Source: Phialocephala subalpina (taxonomy: Eukaryota; Ascomycota; Leotiomycetes; Helotiales; Mollisiaceae). From it: a DNA stretch of 64,000 nucleotides. Location of the stretch: positions 987,310 to 1,051,309 of the forward strand of contig FJOG01000010.1 of NCBI GenBank assembly GCA_900073065.1, written 5' to 3'. Made by a program: the position numbers and the translations under genes. Positions 1-12,586 of the stretch are shown one piece after another (the stretch's first letter is position 1; each line of letters opens with the position of its first letter). The notes under the pieces are model-generated. The model searched no databases and had not been told where the DNA came from. It saw only the letters and a list, made by a program, of their open reading frames with translations.

Positions 1-1267
1 TCCGTTAGTACAAGCAAAAGCTACTCTCTCTCCCGTCTAATTAAGACTATAAATTACGTGTAATTTGGCCTCTTTTTTTCAATCGATTTTATTTAATTGC
101 TACCTCTTCGTAAATAATTTAACTACTCTATAATCGAACGATTAAATTAACCACTAATCAATATTAGAACGTCCGAGGTTATTATTAAATACTAAGATCT
201 TAATCTAATATTAATAAATATATTCTCTATTTTATCTAGTTTATTTTTACCTCTTTCTAAAAAGGGCACTTAATTACCTATATAATTAAGGAAATGAGAT
301 ACTAAGACAATGGTTACTAAAGTGATGGAGATCAGAGCTCCACCCCTTTATCTACCCTTGAATCCGCCCCTCTACTCCATCGCTAAGCGATCACCTGATT
401 ATACCAATACTAGCCTCTAAAAACCTCCCGATTAAAAACGCGTTTTAAAACTTAAAGCCGACTTTCGACTTTCCCTTTAAAATACCTATTCGATTTACTT
501 TCGAAGTACTTATTTCGGACTAAATATTCAACTTTCTTTTAAATTTCGACGTTAAACTTAAAATACGAAAAAAAAACTAAATAAAGTCTATTACTTTCCC
601 TTTATTTTACGAAGAAAAAAATATTATAAAATATCGAATTTTTTTTAATATTATAAAAAACGTTTTTAAAGTTTAACTTTTCACGTATAACTTTTATTAA
701 TTAAAAGTAAATACTATAGTAACGCGCTTTAAAATAAATTCAAAAGTAAAAAATAAATAGTTTTTTTTATAATTTTTTACTATTAATTTTTTTAGAGTTC
801 GAATATCCTAAGTAAATCAAAAGTCTTAAATATACGACTTTATTATATTACTTTAAAAACGCGAAACAAATATTTTCGCGAAATTTTAGCGTTTTATTTA
901 AAATAATAGTAAAAACGAAATAATATCGGAAGTTTATAATCGAATACGCGAGTATAAACGAAACTTATTAATACGCAAAAAAAGCGATTACGTATAAATC
1001 TTCTCGAACGTTATTATAAACCCTTTTACGAAAAGATAATAATATAATAAAACTAATAAGATTTTTCTTTTTATAATAAACGTATTTTTACGAGACTTTT
1101 AAAAGGTTAAATTATAGTTTAAAAACTTTTAAAAAATGAAAAAAAGTTATTTCGATTATAATACGAAAAGGAAATACGACGATAAAAATGATAATAAAAG
1201 CTACGATTTTTTTAAGAAGTTTAAATTTAATAATAAAAAAGATAAAAATAAATGGGAATTACGTTCT

Positions 1268-1693
1268 NNNNNNNNNNNNNNNNNNNNNNNNNNNNNNNNN
1301 NNNNNNNNNNNNNNNNNNNNNNNNNNNNNNNNNNNNNNNNNNNNNNNNNNNNNNNNNNNNNNNNNNNNNNNNNNNNNNNNNNNNNNNNNNNNNNNNNNNN
1401 NNNNNNNNNNNNNNNNNNNNNNNNNNNNNNNNNNNNNNNNNNNNNNNNNNNNNNNNNNNNNNNNNNNNNNNNNNNNNNNNNNNNNNNNNNNNNNNNNNNN
1501 NNNNNNNNNNNNNNNNNNNNNNNNNNNNNNNNNNNNNNNNNNNNNNNNNNNNNNNNNNNNNNNNNNNNNNNNNNNNNNNNNNNNNNNNNNNNNNNNNNNN
1601 NNNNNNNNNNNNNNNNNNNNNNNNNNNNNNNNNNNNNNNNNNNNNNNNNNNNNNNNNNNNNNNNNNNNNNNNNNNNNNNNNNNNNNNNNNNNN
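1268..1693. other. Assembly gap (run of N)
   Basis: 426 unknown bases lie inside the degraded gag region. Open frames crossing this stretch are artefacts of the N run. Confidence 0.99.
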
Positions 1694-2858
1694 TTCTTTT
1701 AATTAGAGTTTTAACCTCGGTAAATTATTTAATTTTAACTCGAAAAACGGTAATAATAACGACTCGAAAAAGATTTATTAGATTTGCAATAGGAAAAAAT
1801 ACTTTTCTAGAGATTTACGTTACTCGAAATACGTAAAATAAACTAAAGAAAACCTTAAGAAGGTTAAAATTAAAAAAGATTTCCTTAAAGTAAAAAAAAG
1901 CGAGAAATTAATTAAAGTAATATATAAAAAGGCTTTTAACGCGATAAAAAAGCTTTCTCGGATTTTTTTTCGACTCGAGAAAAAACGTAATTAAATTTTA
2001 AGCGTAGATCGATTTAACGAGACGTTTATACGTTTTTTTATTCGAGGACTTTTTAAATAAGGAGATATAAGTATTAAATTAATTACGAAAAAAATAAGAA
2101 ATATTAGTGCCGATAATTACTTTATCGATAATTACATGGCGAAAAAGAATAATTTTATTTTTAATATTAAGTACGATATATTTTTTGCGACTTTCGATGG
2201 ATATATTTTTTAAGTTTCTAATTATTACGATTTAAATTTTATTATTATTAATGATCGCGAGTAAACTCGTGACTTTAAGTAACATTTTTACGGTTGCGAT
2301 AAATCGAATTATAAGATAATATTAAAAAGAGATTAATTTATTAAGAAAAGTATTAGTATTTATAATTAGTTAACGAAGAAATAAATTTACGCGGTAATTT
2401 AAAATAATATTAAAGTTTTAAGCCCCTTCGAGTTTATAGAGTTTCTTAGAATCGAATTAAATATCGAAGTTTATACGATTTTCCTTAAGAAAAGAGAGTA
2501 CGATTATTTAATTAATTACGGAAAATATAAATATTTAAATTCGAAAGTAGAATTATTTACTCCTTAAAAATCAGAGATATCGAGGGTTTTTATAATTATT
2601 TAAAAGTAAGAAATTACTTTGTTAGAATATTTCCGGGGTTATAAAGATATTTTCGATAAAAGGGTAATTTTTATTTTTTTTGAATAAAATAAATACGAGT
2701 ATACGATTAAAATAAAGGGTTAAATGTTTTATAAGCCTTTATATAACTTTTTAGAATTTTAATTCGTAGTATTTCGCGATTATATCGTAACTTCTTTTAA
2801 GAAAAAGTAAATACGCTTTTTTATTAGTTTTGCGAGAGCTTTTATACTTTTCGTACTT

Positions 2859-3420
2859 AAAAAGAACGGAGGTTTAAAACTTTGTGTAAATTATAGAAGT
2901 CTTAATAAAGTAACGATTAAAAATCGATACTTTTTACTTTTAATTAACGAGACTTTAAACCGCTTTATAAATACTTAAATTTTTATTAAATTAAATTTGA
3001 AAAACGTTTATTATCGAATACAAATTCGGGGGAAAAACGTTTAAAAGACAATTTTTTAAATTTATTATAGTTACTTTAAATACTAAGTAATATTATTCGG
3101 ATTAACGAACGCGCTAACGATTTTTTAAGCGTATATTAACGGAGCTTTTTTAAGCTTATTAAATTATTTTATTATAGTTTATTTAAATAATATTTTAATT
3201 TATTCTCGAGATTTTATTAAGTACGAGTCGTATGTATTTCAAATGATAAAAAAGCTTTATAAATATAAACTTTACGTTAAATTTAATAAATATAAATTTA
3301 ATAAGAGGCAAATAAAGTTTTTTAAGTTTATTATCAATTATAACGAAGTATGTTTAAACTCGGAAAAAGTTCGAATAATCGTCGAATAATTTAAATCGAT
3401 TTTCTTTCGAGAAGTTTAAA
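2859..3420 (+). pseudogene. Decayed Gypsy reverse transcriptase domain
   Basis: This is the most legible part of the retroelement. Conserved RT blocks are in order: [16 protein letters not shown], then VTIKNRY, then FGLTNA.TIF, then YLNNILIYSRD (catalytic YLDD changed to YLNN), then LYKYKLYVKFNKYKF and FIINYNEVCLN.EKVR. Glutamine and tryptophan positions of the family appear as TAA or TAG. The active-site aspartates are altered, so the domain is dead by sequence. Confidence 0.9.
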
Positions 3421-4679
3421 TTTTCTTAAAGTTTATTAATTTTTATTACCGTTTTGTACACGGGTTCTTTGGCGTAATTATAAGCTTTTTAAAGCTATTT
3501 AAAAGTATAAAGAAAAGCGTGAAATTTAAAGAGTTTATATTTATAATAAAAATTAAATAAAGTTTTAAAGATTTAAAAAAAGCTTTTATTAAAATACTTT
3601 TCTTAATTTATTTCGATCTAATGAAAAAGATTCGTTTAAAAATTAACGTATCGAAATTTATTATCGTAAAGACTTTATTATAATAAAAAGGCTTAAAAAG
3701 TAATTCGAAGTATTATTAGTACTTCGTAGTTTTCTTCTCTCGCAAAATTAATAACGCGGAAAAAAATTATATAATTTACGATAAAAAGCTTTTAGCGATT
3801 ATCGAAAGTTTTAAAGAATAGCGATACTATTTTAAAAGTACTAAATATACTATAAAAATAATTACTAATTATAATAATTTTAAATACTAAGTAAATATAA
3901 AATATTTAAAGAAGCAATAAATAAAATGGGCTATATATTTTACTTTTTATAACTTTAAAATTATTTACTAAAAAAGCTCGTTAAATCTAATAAATAGATT
4001 AAATCGTTGATCAAATTATAATAATAAATCACTTAAAGAAACTTTTTAAAATTCTTAGTTTTCTACTTTTTAAAACAAGTTAAAAAAGAAGTTTATAATT
4101 ATAATTCGCGATATTTCGATCGAATTAAAAGTATTTCCGATTATATAACGCTTATTTGCGATATATAAATCGAGTTTAACTTTAATTAATAAATAGAGAG
4201 ATCTCGATTAAGAAGTCCAAATTAATAAATTAAAAATAAAAATTAAAAACCTTCGAGACTTTACTTTAAAGGCTACGAATAATTATTTATCCACGGATAA
4301 AGTTTCTAATAAAAAGTATAGCGATTAAAATTTTTAATCGTTAATAAATTTAATTAATTACAAATAATTAATTTTAAGATTATAAATATATATAGTAACG
4401 CGTTCGAGTATTATATTAACGCTTTTTATTAATCTCGTCGTAAACTTTATTTTATTATCGCAATAAAACGATAAATATAATAAGATAATACGAGCCGATA
4501 AAACGCGCAAAAAGAATTCTCAAAAATAAGAAATCTAATAAATCGATAAATAAAGATTTCTACGTTAAAATAATAAAGTTTTTGTATTTTATAACCTTAT
4601 ACTTAAAATCGAAATCGTAAAACTTTATTATAACGACTTTTTAATAAACTATTTTAATATAAATAAAACGCTAGAATTT

Positions 4680-5440
4680 ATTCGAAGAATTTATTACTAA
4701 AAAGAATTTAAAAACGATATTCGTAATTATATTCGAGAATACGACGTTTATTAGAGAATTAAAGTTAAGCGTTACGCGCTTTACGAGTTTCTCAATACTT
4801 TACCGCAATTTATTAGGCTCTAATCGGAAATATTAATGGATTTTATTATAAGATTATTCCTTTATAAAAATTTTAACGGAAATAATTTCAATAATATACT
4901 CGTCGTTATTTACCGTTACTTAAAGATAGCGAAATATATCCCTTACTATAAGATTATCGACGCTTTTAAGTTAATTACTTTATTATAGGATAAAGTTTTC
5001 AGTAATTTCGGGACTTTTAACGGTATTATTTCGGATTATAATAACGTTTTTACTTTAAAATTCTAATTTACACTTTATTTTTATCTCTTTTGTAGATAAC
5101 GGCTCTTTATAGCGTTTTATCCTTAGATTAACGAGCAAATAAAGCGCCAAAATCAAGTATTTAAACATTATTTACATTATTATTATAACGCTAAAAAAGA
5201 TAATTAAACAAATAAACTCTCGTTCGCGGAGTTTACTTATAATAGTTCAAAGCACTAAATACTCTAAACGACCCTTTTTAAAGTTATCTATGGCTACAAT
5301 CCACGTCTACTATAAAACCCTGAGAATAAACTTTAAAGGGAGGTACTAATTACGCGATAACAAGTAGAAATTATAAGGAAAGAAAGAAAAGATTTTTAAG
5401 AGCTCTAAAACCGCGCGTAAAAGAATAAAAAGAAGTATTA
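4680..5440 (+). pseudogene. Decayed Gypsy integrase core and start of C-terminal tail
   Basis: The frame is the same as RT. Readable pieces include RNYIREYDVY (zinc-binding end), IKVKRYALYEFLNTLPQ, then SEI.MDFI (start of the DDE core), ILVVIYRYLKIAKYIP, DKVFSNFGTF, NQVFKHYLHYYYNAKKDN and SFAEFTYNSSKH. It continues through QVEIIRKERKDF to about 5440, after which similarity to the usual tail is lost. Stops sit at expected Gln and Trp codons. Confidence 0.88.
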
Positions 5441-5689
5441 TAATAATGTAAAAGGGCAATGGCTCTCCTAAAGGAAAACCACCCAATTTTGCATGATTGT
5501 AATAAACTTATAAGCTTTGGTAAATATTTGACTTCGCTCTCATAATTATTCGTCATACGTAGTAAGGCCAGCAAAATAGAGTGGCAAAAGGTTCTTATTA
5601 TTTCTTAGAGAATAGAAAGCTCCTTATATATTAGAGGACACGTGGCTAGTACAAACCTCCGAAATTACTATTATAAATAAGGATTTTTG

Positions 5690-6310
5690 AAGTAGAATAA
5701 ATCGCCTCGCCATAATAAGCATAAACTCGATAAATACTTTACGGTAGGATTATAAATCTTATTATCTACGAAAAACATCCGATTAAAACTAGGGAAACTC
5801 GCCTTTAAATTCATCGGGTTATTTCAAATTGAAGAGTATATTAATAAGACTACTTATAGGCTTAAATTATTTTCTTTATACTTTTAGCTCCACTCTATTT
5901 TCTATGTTTCCCTCTTCGAGGAGTATATTGCTAGCGCCGGAAAACAATCGGAAAATTTCTTTATAAGTATTAATTTAAAGCTCGCCGACGACGATAACAA
6001 GTAGGAGTAAGAAGTGGAGGTTATCTTAAATCACAAATAAGATAGCCGTAGTAAAACCCGTAAATATTTAATTAAATAGAAAAGGTGGCTAAAAGATTAT
6101 AATATATAATTATTAGCTTATTTTAACTTTAAAAACGCGAAGGAGTTATTAGATTTCTATAATGAAAATCACGGTCTTAAAGAAGCTCGACTTTTTAAGC
6201 GCCGTAAAAGCCCCGATCTACTCCTTTCAATAGAAGATTAAGTAGTAAAGAAGTCAAAACGGAAGCGTAGTAAACCTCGAAAATACGCGTAAATTATCCG
6301 CTTTTATTTT
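5690..6310 (+). mobile_element. Second Gypsy fragment: integrase tail plus chromodomain, different frame
   Basis: Another retroelement segment is readable: LSTKNIRLKLGKLA, FIGLFQIEEYINKTTYRLKL, then a chromodomain-like block at about 6010-6180 (EVEVILNHK, KTRKYLIK, KRWLKDYN, NFKNAKELLDFYNENHG) and a basic tail. This order is usual for the C-terminal end of chromovirus pol. It is not in the frame of the upstream integrase and is separated from it by about 250 bp of unrelated, less RIP-like sequence. It could be the same element with indels, or a different element brought next to it. I favour a mosaic but cannot exclude the simpler reading. Confidence 0.75.
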
Positions 6311-8010
6311 TGTTTTTTGATTACATAAATCGATAGAGATTAATTAGTTAAAATTTGTTTTATTGTATAATAATTTAAAAGCCCCGAGTATCTCATTAGA
6401 AAAGGTTTTATAATCGAAAAACGCCGCAAAACTTATACGCCAAAAGTAAAACACCTTAAAAACGCTAGAGTTTAAACCTTCTTTTCAAACTACCGCAGTA
6501 CTTCCGCAGGGATACTATTATTATTTTCTTTTTCCTCATCGATAATAAAGTGCTAAAAGGAGTTAGTAATAGCCAAGGGAATCAATTCAATATATACCGC
6601 AAATCGAAAAGAAGCGTTAAAGCTTTTAATAACGATAATTAACTCTCTTAAAATTTAAAGCTTTATAATCTCAATACTAAAAGCGCTAAAGACACTAAAT
6701 TTATAAGCGTTTATCTTTATCTGCGTAATAATTTTTATATTAGCGATATAAAAGTTTCTAAAAGACTACTCGAAGTATTAATATACTCCGAAAATAATAA
6801 AGTAAACGGATTTACTTCGGGGGCGTATTACTTATTGAAGACTTCTTTTAAAGAAGATTCCTTCTCGACTTTAATCCGTCGAAAGGAGTTAATTAATTTA
6901 AATTTAATTTAAAACTCGTTTAAATCGAAATTGGGATAACGATCTTAAGTTATATTTTCTAAGAAAGCCTCCGCGCAATCTTCTAAGTCACGAAATAACG
7001 CATAGAGTTTATATAGTATTTACGCCCGTTAATTATATTAAAAGTACTTCGAGAGCTATATATACTTTTTTATAAAAGCTTTTTTTTTATTATACTTCTC
7101 GTAATTCTTCGAATTAAATTTCGATTTGTATTTATATTAAAAGTCTACTATTAAGTACTTAAAACAATAGAAATAGCGCCCGATCGTAGGCTAAGAAGTA
7201 TTAATCTCTTTACGAAGACGCTTATTTAAGTTAATACGCCCGGTACTTTTACGCTTTTTGCTCGTAATAGAAATAAAAAGAGTAAATTAAACAAAAGTAA
7301 TCGATATATCGAATAAAAGTTAGAAAATTAGAGGAAGTTTATAAAGTTTAATTACGGAAGTATAAAATGATTTGGAGAGACTAAGTATAAAGAGAGTACT
7401 ACTCGATTATATAAAGGAGGCTCGAAGCCTCGCTTCGCGACTTTAAAGAGTTACGCTATATCGGATTAAGAATAGATTACCCCGATTTTGACTAGTTAAA
7501 TAGCGTAAAACGCCCGCGACCACGGCTCGAACGCCAATTAACTCCTTAATTACAACGCTTTATTAAAAGACGCGATGCGAGAATTATATTATAAAGACTT
7601 AAATTCTATTTAAAAAGTTGTTTGTTTCTTTTAAAGTCTAGAGAATCTTTGCCAAAGCATATAAAAGTCTTTGTACTATTTTACGTATAAGGGGAATAAA
7701 TTATTATTTTATTTACTAATTAGCGAAATAATTATTACTATAGTTATTATAGAGATATAATAAGTTCTCGCTCCCGGTTTCAATTTACGGGGAGATCTTT
7801 CCATTTATATATTCCTACGATACGCTATCGGCAAGCTATTGAGGTCGGCTTATCGATTTAATGGAAATAAATTAATTAAAGAGTATTTTTATCCCGTATT
7901 TATGTAACCCGAACCTTATAGAGGACGTAAGGGCAGCGGAAGTTTACAGCGACTATTACGGAGAGTTAATAAGGCCTATAATAAAGATTTAATACCGAGG
8001 ACGGTATTAT
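6311..8010. other. AT-rich degraded sequence between chromodomain remnant and LTR, no gene seen
   Basis: The stretch is as AT-rich as the element and probably belongs to it or to nested copies. I could not recognise a domain on either strand. Short less-AT-rich islands (for example near 7430-7520) stand out but translate to nothing familiar. Confidence 0.6.
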
Positions 8011-8025
8011 AGGGAGGGGGAATCG
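8011..8025 (+). other. Polypurine tract
   Basis: A purine run (agggagggggaa) lies immediately before the LTR start at 8026. This is the usual place for the plus-strand primer of LTR retrotransposons, and it supports the LTR boundary and the plus orientation of the element. Confidence 0.75.
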
Positions 8026-8336
8026 TGTCACGTGTAAGATTGGGTGTTTTACTTGCGCAGTCTCTGATTGGCTTATAGCCACCACCTAAGGCTGCGTAAC
8101 CTTTATAACCTACGTAGAGCTCGCGTAAGTTTACGCGTAGCGTAGGAGGTCTTACGAGGGCTATGCGGTTGTTATTCTTAGGCTGTTATTTTGTATATAG
8201 GGGCTCTCTGAATCTCTGGCAGAAAAATAGAGATTAGTCTAATACCAATCTAACCTATTATTGCCTCCTTCTATTCTACACCTCACATCTTTATAATTTT
8301 ATAATTATATTACAGTTTTATACACGTGACCTCACA
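8026..8336 (+). repeat. 3' LTR of the Gypsy element
   Basis: It starts TGTCACGTGTA after a polypurine tract and ends TACACGTGAC..CACA, giving the short terminal inverted repeat and TG...CA ends expected of an LTR of about 311 bp. It contains a TATA-like stretch (tatatagggg) near the middle. It is markedly less AT-biased than the internal region next to it. The matching 5' LTR should lie left of the window. Confidence 0.8.
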
Positions 8337-8822
8337 TTCCCTATATAGCATCTCTATAGCCGAGGTTTCCTTGACCTCAACCATTAATATTATTATCACT
8401 ACAACCAATCGTAACTTCCGTTACAAATTATATAACTTTTAAAAAAGAATTTTAAAAAGGGTTTAAATGGTTTCCATTTAATAAATAAAGTTATTTGAAT
8501 TAATTATAATAAATAAATTTAAATCAAAGGATTTAAAAAAAATTTTTAAATAAAATATTATATATTATATTAATAATTATATTAAAAGAATTTTTTTTAT
8601 TGCGAGTTATTCTTCTCAAAATTTACTATTTTTTATATTCTTTAGTAATTTTAAATTAAAAGCTTATAATTTGAAATTTAAAATATAAATTAATTAATAA
8701 AATCAAATATTTTATATTTATACTTAAATTCTAATCGCATTAAATTGTTGGAATTTGGACCTTTTCTATTGTCCACTCTTCATTTCTCACCTCGGGTTTC
8801 CATCTAGGAACATTTATCAACA
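8337..8822. other. AT-rich low-complexity flank, no gene
   Basis: Very AT-rich sequence with long T/A runs continues to about 8745, then composition changes abruptly to gene-like just before the MFS pseudogene. No coding sequence or repeat was recognised. Confidence 0.7.
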
Positions 8823-10558
8823 ATGGACGAGGCTGTCGAAACACGCTCCAACTCGGAGAATGGAACCAAACTGTCTGATCGGACCCCAAAGCGTGCACCT
8901 CCAGCTACAAGTTTAGCTCTAGGAGGAGATCCTGGTCCTGAGAGCACGAAGGAGACATATCCGCCCACACGAGACGCCATTTTTGATCTTGTGTGCCCTA
9001 GCAACGGCCATCTTTTTAGTTTCACTTGTAAGCCCATCTTCTTCTCCTATTTAAATGTCACCAACCTAATTCAATCATCCACAGGACCGAATGATCGTCG
9101 CAACCGCAATCCCCAAGATAACCGACGAGTTCCACTTCATCGAAGATATCGGCTGGTACGCTAGCGCCTACATGCTCACTAGTTCCTCATTCGTGCTCCT
9201 GTTCGCCAAAATCTGCATCTTCTACTCGCCGAAATGGGTCTTAATGACCGCGATATCCCTCTTCGAAATCAGGTCTGCGATCTGCGGCGCGCACCGAACT
9301 CGACAGCCTTCATTATCGGACGGGCGGTCGCTGGCTGGGGATTTTCTGGCATCTTAACAGGCGGGACTGTCAATATCCAGCGCGTCCTGCCCCTACACAT
9401 AAGACCCATGGCTATGGAAATCATGGGAGCCATTTTCGGAATATCTTCTGTGACGGTCCACTCATTGGCGGAGCCTTGACTACGAATGTCTCGTAGAGGT
9501 GGTGTTTCTACATCAATCTCCCCTTCGGCGGCATCTCAATGGCCATCCTGGCCCTCTTTCTCAAAGCAACGGCACCAACCAAAGCAGGAACAACCTTCAA
9601 AGCCCAAGTGGCACAGCTCGATCCCCTTGGCACAATCTGTTTCCTCCCCAGCATCATTTGTCTCCTCCTCGCCCTCCAATGGGGCGGCTCCACCTCCTTC
9701 TGTTCGAATCCGCGCATCATCGTCCTCTTCTTCGTCTTCGCCATCCTCCTCACCCTCTTCATCGTCACCCAGATCCTAAAGAAGGAACCAGAACACGCCA
9801 CAGTGCTAACCCACACGTCTTCAAACAACGCAGCATTGCAGCCAGCTTCCTCTTCTTCCTCTGCGTCGGCGGCTCCATGGTACTAATGATCTTCTTCCTC
9901 TCCATCTACTTTCAGGCCGTCCGCGGTGTCGACACGCTCCACTCCGGGCTCAATATGCTGCACATCCTCCTCTCCATAACAGTCTTTGCCATCATCGCCG
10001 GTTTCACTGTCTCGAAACTCGGCTATTACGTCCCGCACCTTATTCTCGGCCCCGTGCTTTACGACCTTCTCGGTGGAAACGAGCAAGGCAAGTGAATCGG
10101 CTACCAGATCCTCTGCGGCGTCGCTTCAGGGTCGGGGCTCAGCAACAAACGTCGCTGCGCAGACTGTGATTCAACAAAAGGACATCGCCGTCGGCTCAGC
10201 GCTGATGATGTTCGCTTCGCAGATTTCTGGCGCCGTGTTCGTTCCCGCCGGTAACGCTGTCTTCGAGAATGAATCCTTGAAGAGATTAATGGGTATTCCG
10301 GGCGTGGATGGGAATCTTGTGTTGAATACGGGCGCGACGGAGATTAGAAACGTGGTTTCTCCTGATGTGTTGGATGCTGTGCTTGAGGCTCATGATGGGG
10401 CGTTGACGAAGGTGTTTTTGGTGGCGGCTATTATGGCGGCGGTGGGTTTGTTGTCTGCGTTATGCATGGAGTGGAAGAGTGTTAAGAAATATCGGGTGAA
10501 GAAAGGGAAAGGGAAGGGAGCGGATGTGGAGAGTGCTCCTGTGGTTGAGAAGGCTTAG
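8823..10558 (+). pseudogene. MFS multidrug transporter pseudogene (14-TM DHA2-like)
   Basis: Pieces of one transporter are spread over three frames. ATG 8823 opens a hydrophilic N-tail. A frame change is needed at the T run near 8983 to enter the first helix (FLILCALATAIFLVSLD). A 57-bp intron (9028-9084) is followed by RMIVATAIPKITDEFH, typical of fungal DHA2 pumps. A one-base shift near 9291 leads to NSTAFIIGRAVAGWG, where a family arginine is kept. TAG at 9494-9496 replaces the tryptophan in NVS-W-RWCFYINLPFGG. More shifts occur near 9800 and 10090. The C-terminus (QQKDIAVGSALMMFASQISG) ends at 10558. The gene lies directly beside the RIP-degraded element. No plausible splicing rescues it. 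Confidence 0.85.
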
Positions 10559-11247
10559 TCCTTTTTTGCTCAGTCACGTGCGACTGGGCCAGATGGGAAC
10601 CAAATCGGCTCGGCAAGGGCATTGACAAGTTTGACAGAGGAGCGAGAACGGATACCTTCATGACATCTTGATAGGTTTATAGAGCTGGCTATGTTCCAGA
10701 CAGCAGGTATCAGCAGAATTTATATATAGACGGATGTGGAAACAATACCTGATTCTTCGATTCTGGAAAATTATCCCCTGCGCAAGCTCCAGGCGACTCA
10801 GCAGCATACTCAGGGGCTTAGGACAGAGCTCAGGCTAGAGCAGCGACTGCTCAGGTTCAGAGGCGGAAATGGAAAATTCTATGAAAACATTCCCATGTGG
10901 GATTGCCTATTATAGGAGGCGGGACTAGCGTGGTCGCAACTAATGGCACTAGGTGGGTGGGTTCTCAAGATGAGGTGAATGCGTCTAGAGTTATGTGCTG
11001 TAGGTGATTTGTGCAGGAGATTGGCCGCATTGGCGCAAGCATTGCCACATGAGCATGAGTTCCCAGAAAGCAAAAGCTCTGGTCATGAGGGATATGCTTG
11101 TGGTAGTCATGTAATTCATCGACGGACCAGTAAACTTGGACAAGGTTGTTTGGTCTTTCCTGGAACATTCTCCCTGATAGCAGCCTTGCCCGGCATGCTG
11201 GACAAAAGAAGCTCTATGGTGATGTTGGGATGCTGAGACATGTCTCC
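10559..11247. other. Intergenic, no gene seen
   Basis: Ordinary-composition DNA between the MFS pseudogene and the 3' end of the PHD-finger gene. Short open frames on both strands lack domain features or coding-like composition. Confidence 0.6.
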
Positions 11248-12568
11248 TCATTCAATGTCGTTCCCAAGCAACGTCTTTAGCTTCGTCCTCCAGTCTCTCA
11301 GCTCGCCATCTTTCTTCTCGACCAATGCCTTCAAGCTGTCATTCTCTTCCTTCAACTCCCGATTCTCAGCCTTGAGTCGCGTCGCTTCCCCATTCTTCTT
11401 CGCCATCTCAAGCTCTCGATTCATTAGCGTGATCTGTCCATCTTTGAGTCTCAGCTCTTGTTCCAAAGTCTGGATTTGTTCACGAAGACTGTCTTCCGAT
11501 TTGCCTTTCTGAGCAGCCGACTCGAGCTCCTTATTGATGACGGCGAGTGCCTTGTCGACTTCTGAAGAGAAGGCAGAATACTTTGATCGCTTTCTTGGCG
11601 GAGAGTAGGATCGTCGAGGTCGCCCGACAGGTACTTTGGTTGAATTGGCCTTCGTTTCGCTGCGAGCTTCTATGATTTTTGGTGCCAGACTCCTCGACAC
11701 TTCACTGACCTTCGCCATCGACTCAGCGATGCTTATCATTTGTCCTTCGGGGTTCCCTCGTTTCCGCCTCGGCCCAGCGGCTTGGGTTTGACTCGGCCTA
11801 GGACCAGCCTTGGGTTCATCATTCGGAGTTGTGATAGAAGCAGGGGAAGGGTACACTGCTGCTGGTTGAGTGGAAGGCGCGGCTGTGAAATTCTCGGCTG
11901 GCAAGTCCGGCGGTACGTGGAACTCTAGGTCCACACAGTGGGGACAGAACCAGAAGGAAGGAACATCATCAGGCTCCAAGGTTGGACTCATACATGAAGC
12001 GTGGTAGCATATTTCGCATGTTTGGCATCCAAACAATTCCATGGAACCTCCACAGACAAAACAGAATTCATCATGTTTTCCTGACATAATTCAGTTAATG
12101 TCGTATTCAAGAACCTTGTTCGAAAAGCGTCTTACCATCAAAGTTGTTCTCGCCTCCATTCCACCCGATTTCCTCAAGCTGCCGCATGAAATCCATTGGT
12201 TGGCCGTTTGGATCCGGAAGATTACTTGGGTCCCACTGCCACCCCATGTCTGATTCTGGCTCTGGTTTGGGCTCTGGTGGAGTGGCAGATGTGTGTCGCC
12301 GCAACCTGTAACCGGAGGCCTGGTCCAGGGCGATTTTCTCGGCGAGGGTCGTGAGTGTCTGGTTGGGGAGCTTGATAAAGTCAGCATTCGACGAAGTGAA
12401 GTAGGCTTTGAGCTCACTTGATGAGGTGGAGGGGGAACTTTCTGATAATAGGGAGAGCTCGCTCGAAGCTACAGAATCCTGACGTAATATTACAGGCGGG
12501 TTTCTTATGTCAGGCTTTAGCAGGGGTGCGGTTGGAGTGCTCGAAATCTTGCTAGGGTTGGCGCGGGG
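11248..12568 (-). CDS. PHD-finger protein with C-terminal coiled coil
   Basis: Two exons, 12568-12136 and 12080-11248, are joined across a 55-bp intron (GTAAGA...TCAG). This splice places the finger after an acidic, proline-rich region (PPEPKPEPESD, then GWQWDPSNLPDPNGQP). The PHD finger follows the pattern C-x2-C (CFVC), C-x2-C (CQTC), H-x2-C (HASC), C-x2-C (CPHC), so zinc binding is expected; PHD fingers commonly read histone tails. After a Ser/Pro-rich basic linker (PRRSYSPPRKRSK) comes a heptad-rich coiled coil of about 90 residues ending LKTLLGNDIE. The true start is unresolved: the frame is open to 12568 without an in-frame ATG before the finger exon except an internal Met, so a further 5' exon is likely, perhaps within 12587-12940. 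Nuclear, chromatin-linked function is inference. Confidence 0.75.
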
Positions 12569-12586
12569 TCATTGAGGGTGTATGTA

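Larger units (their letters stand above)
1..5440 (+). mobile_element. RIP-degraded Ty3/Gypsy LTR retrotransposon, gag-pol (5' end outside window)
   Basis: A decayed Gypsy polyprotein is readable through many stops. A gag-like start is possible near 325. A lysine-rich gag stretch lies at 1136-1267, just before the N gap. Reverse transcriptase is clear from about 2859 ([14 protein letters not shown], then VTIKNRYF) through FGLTNA near 3095 and YLNNILIYSRD (decayed YLDDILIYSRD) near 3180-3215. RNase H-like sequence (FFSRKINNAE, YDKKLLAI) lies at about 3730-3800. Integrase lies at about 4680-5300 (MDFI, YRYLKIAKYIP, NSSKH). RT and integrase share one frame, so the stops are substitutions. CA and TG dinucleotides are almost absent while TA is in excess and CG is retained, which is the fungal RIP signature (CpA to TpA on both strands). 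No 5' LTR is visible. The element cannot encode functional protein. Confidence 0.93.

Noticed and set aside
1136..1836. Three overlapping open frames across the N gap
   Set aside because: They exist only because N codons are not stops; only the first 40 codons of the 1136 frame (gag-like) carry information.
5371..5574. Minus-strand 67-codon frame
   Set aside because: It lies over the degraded integrase tail on the opposite strand; its composition mirrors the retroelement.
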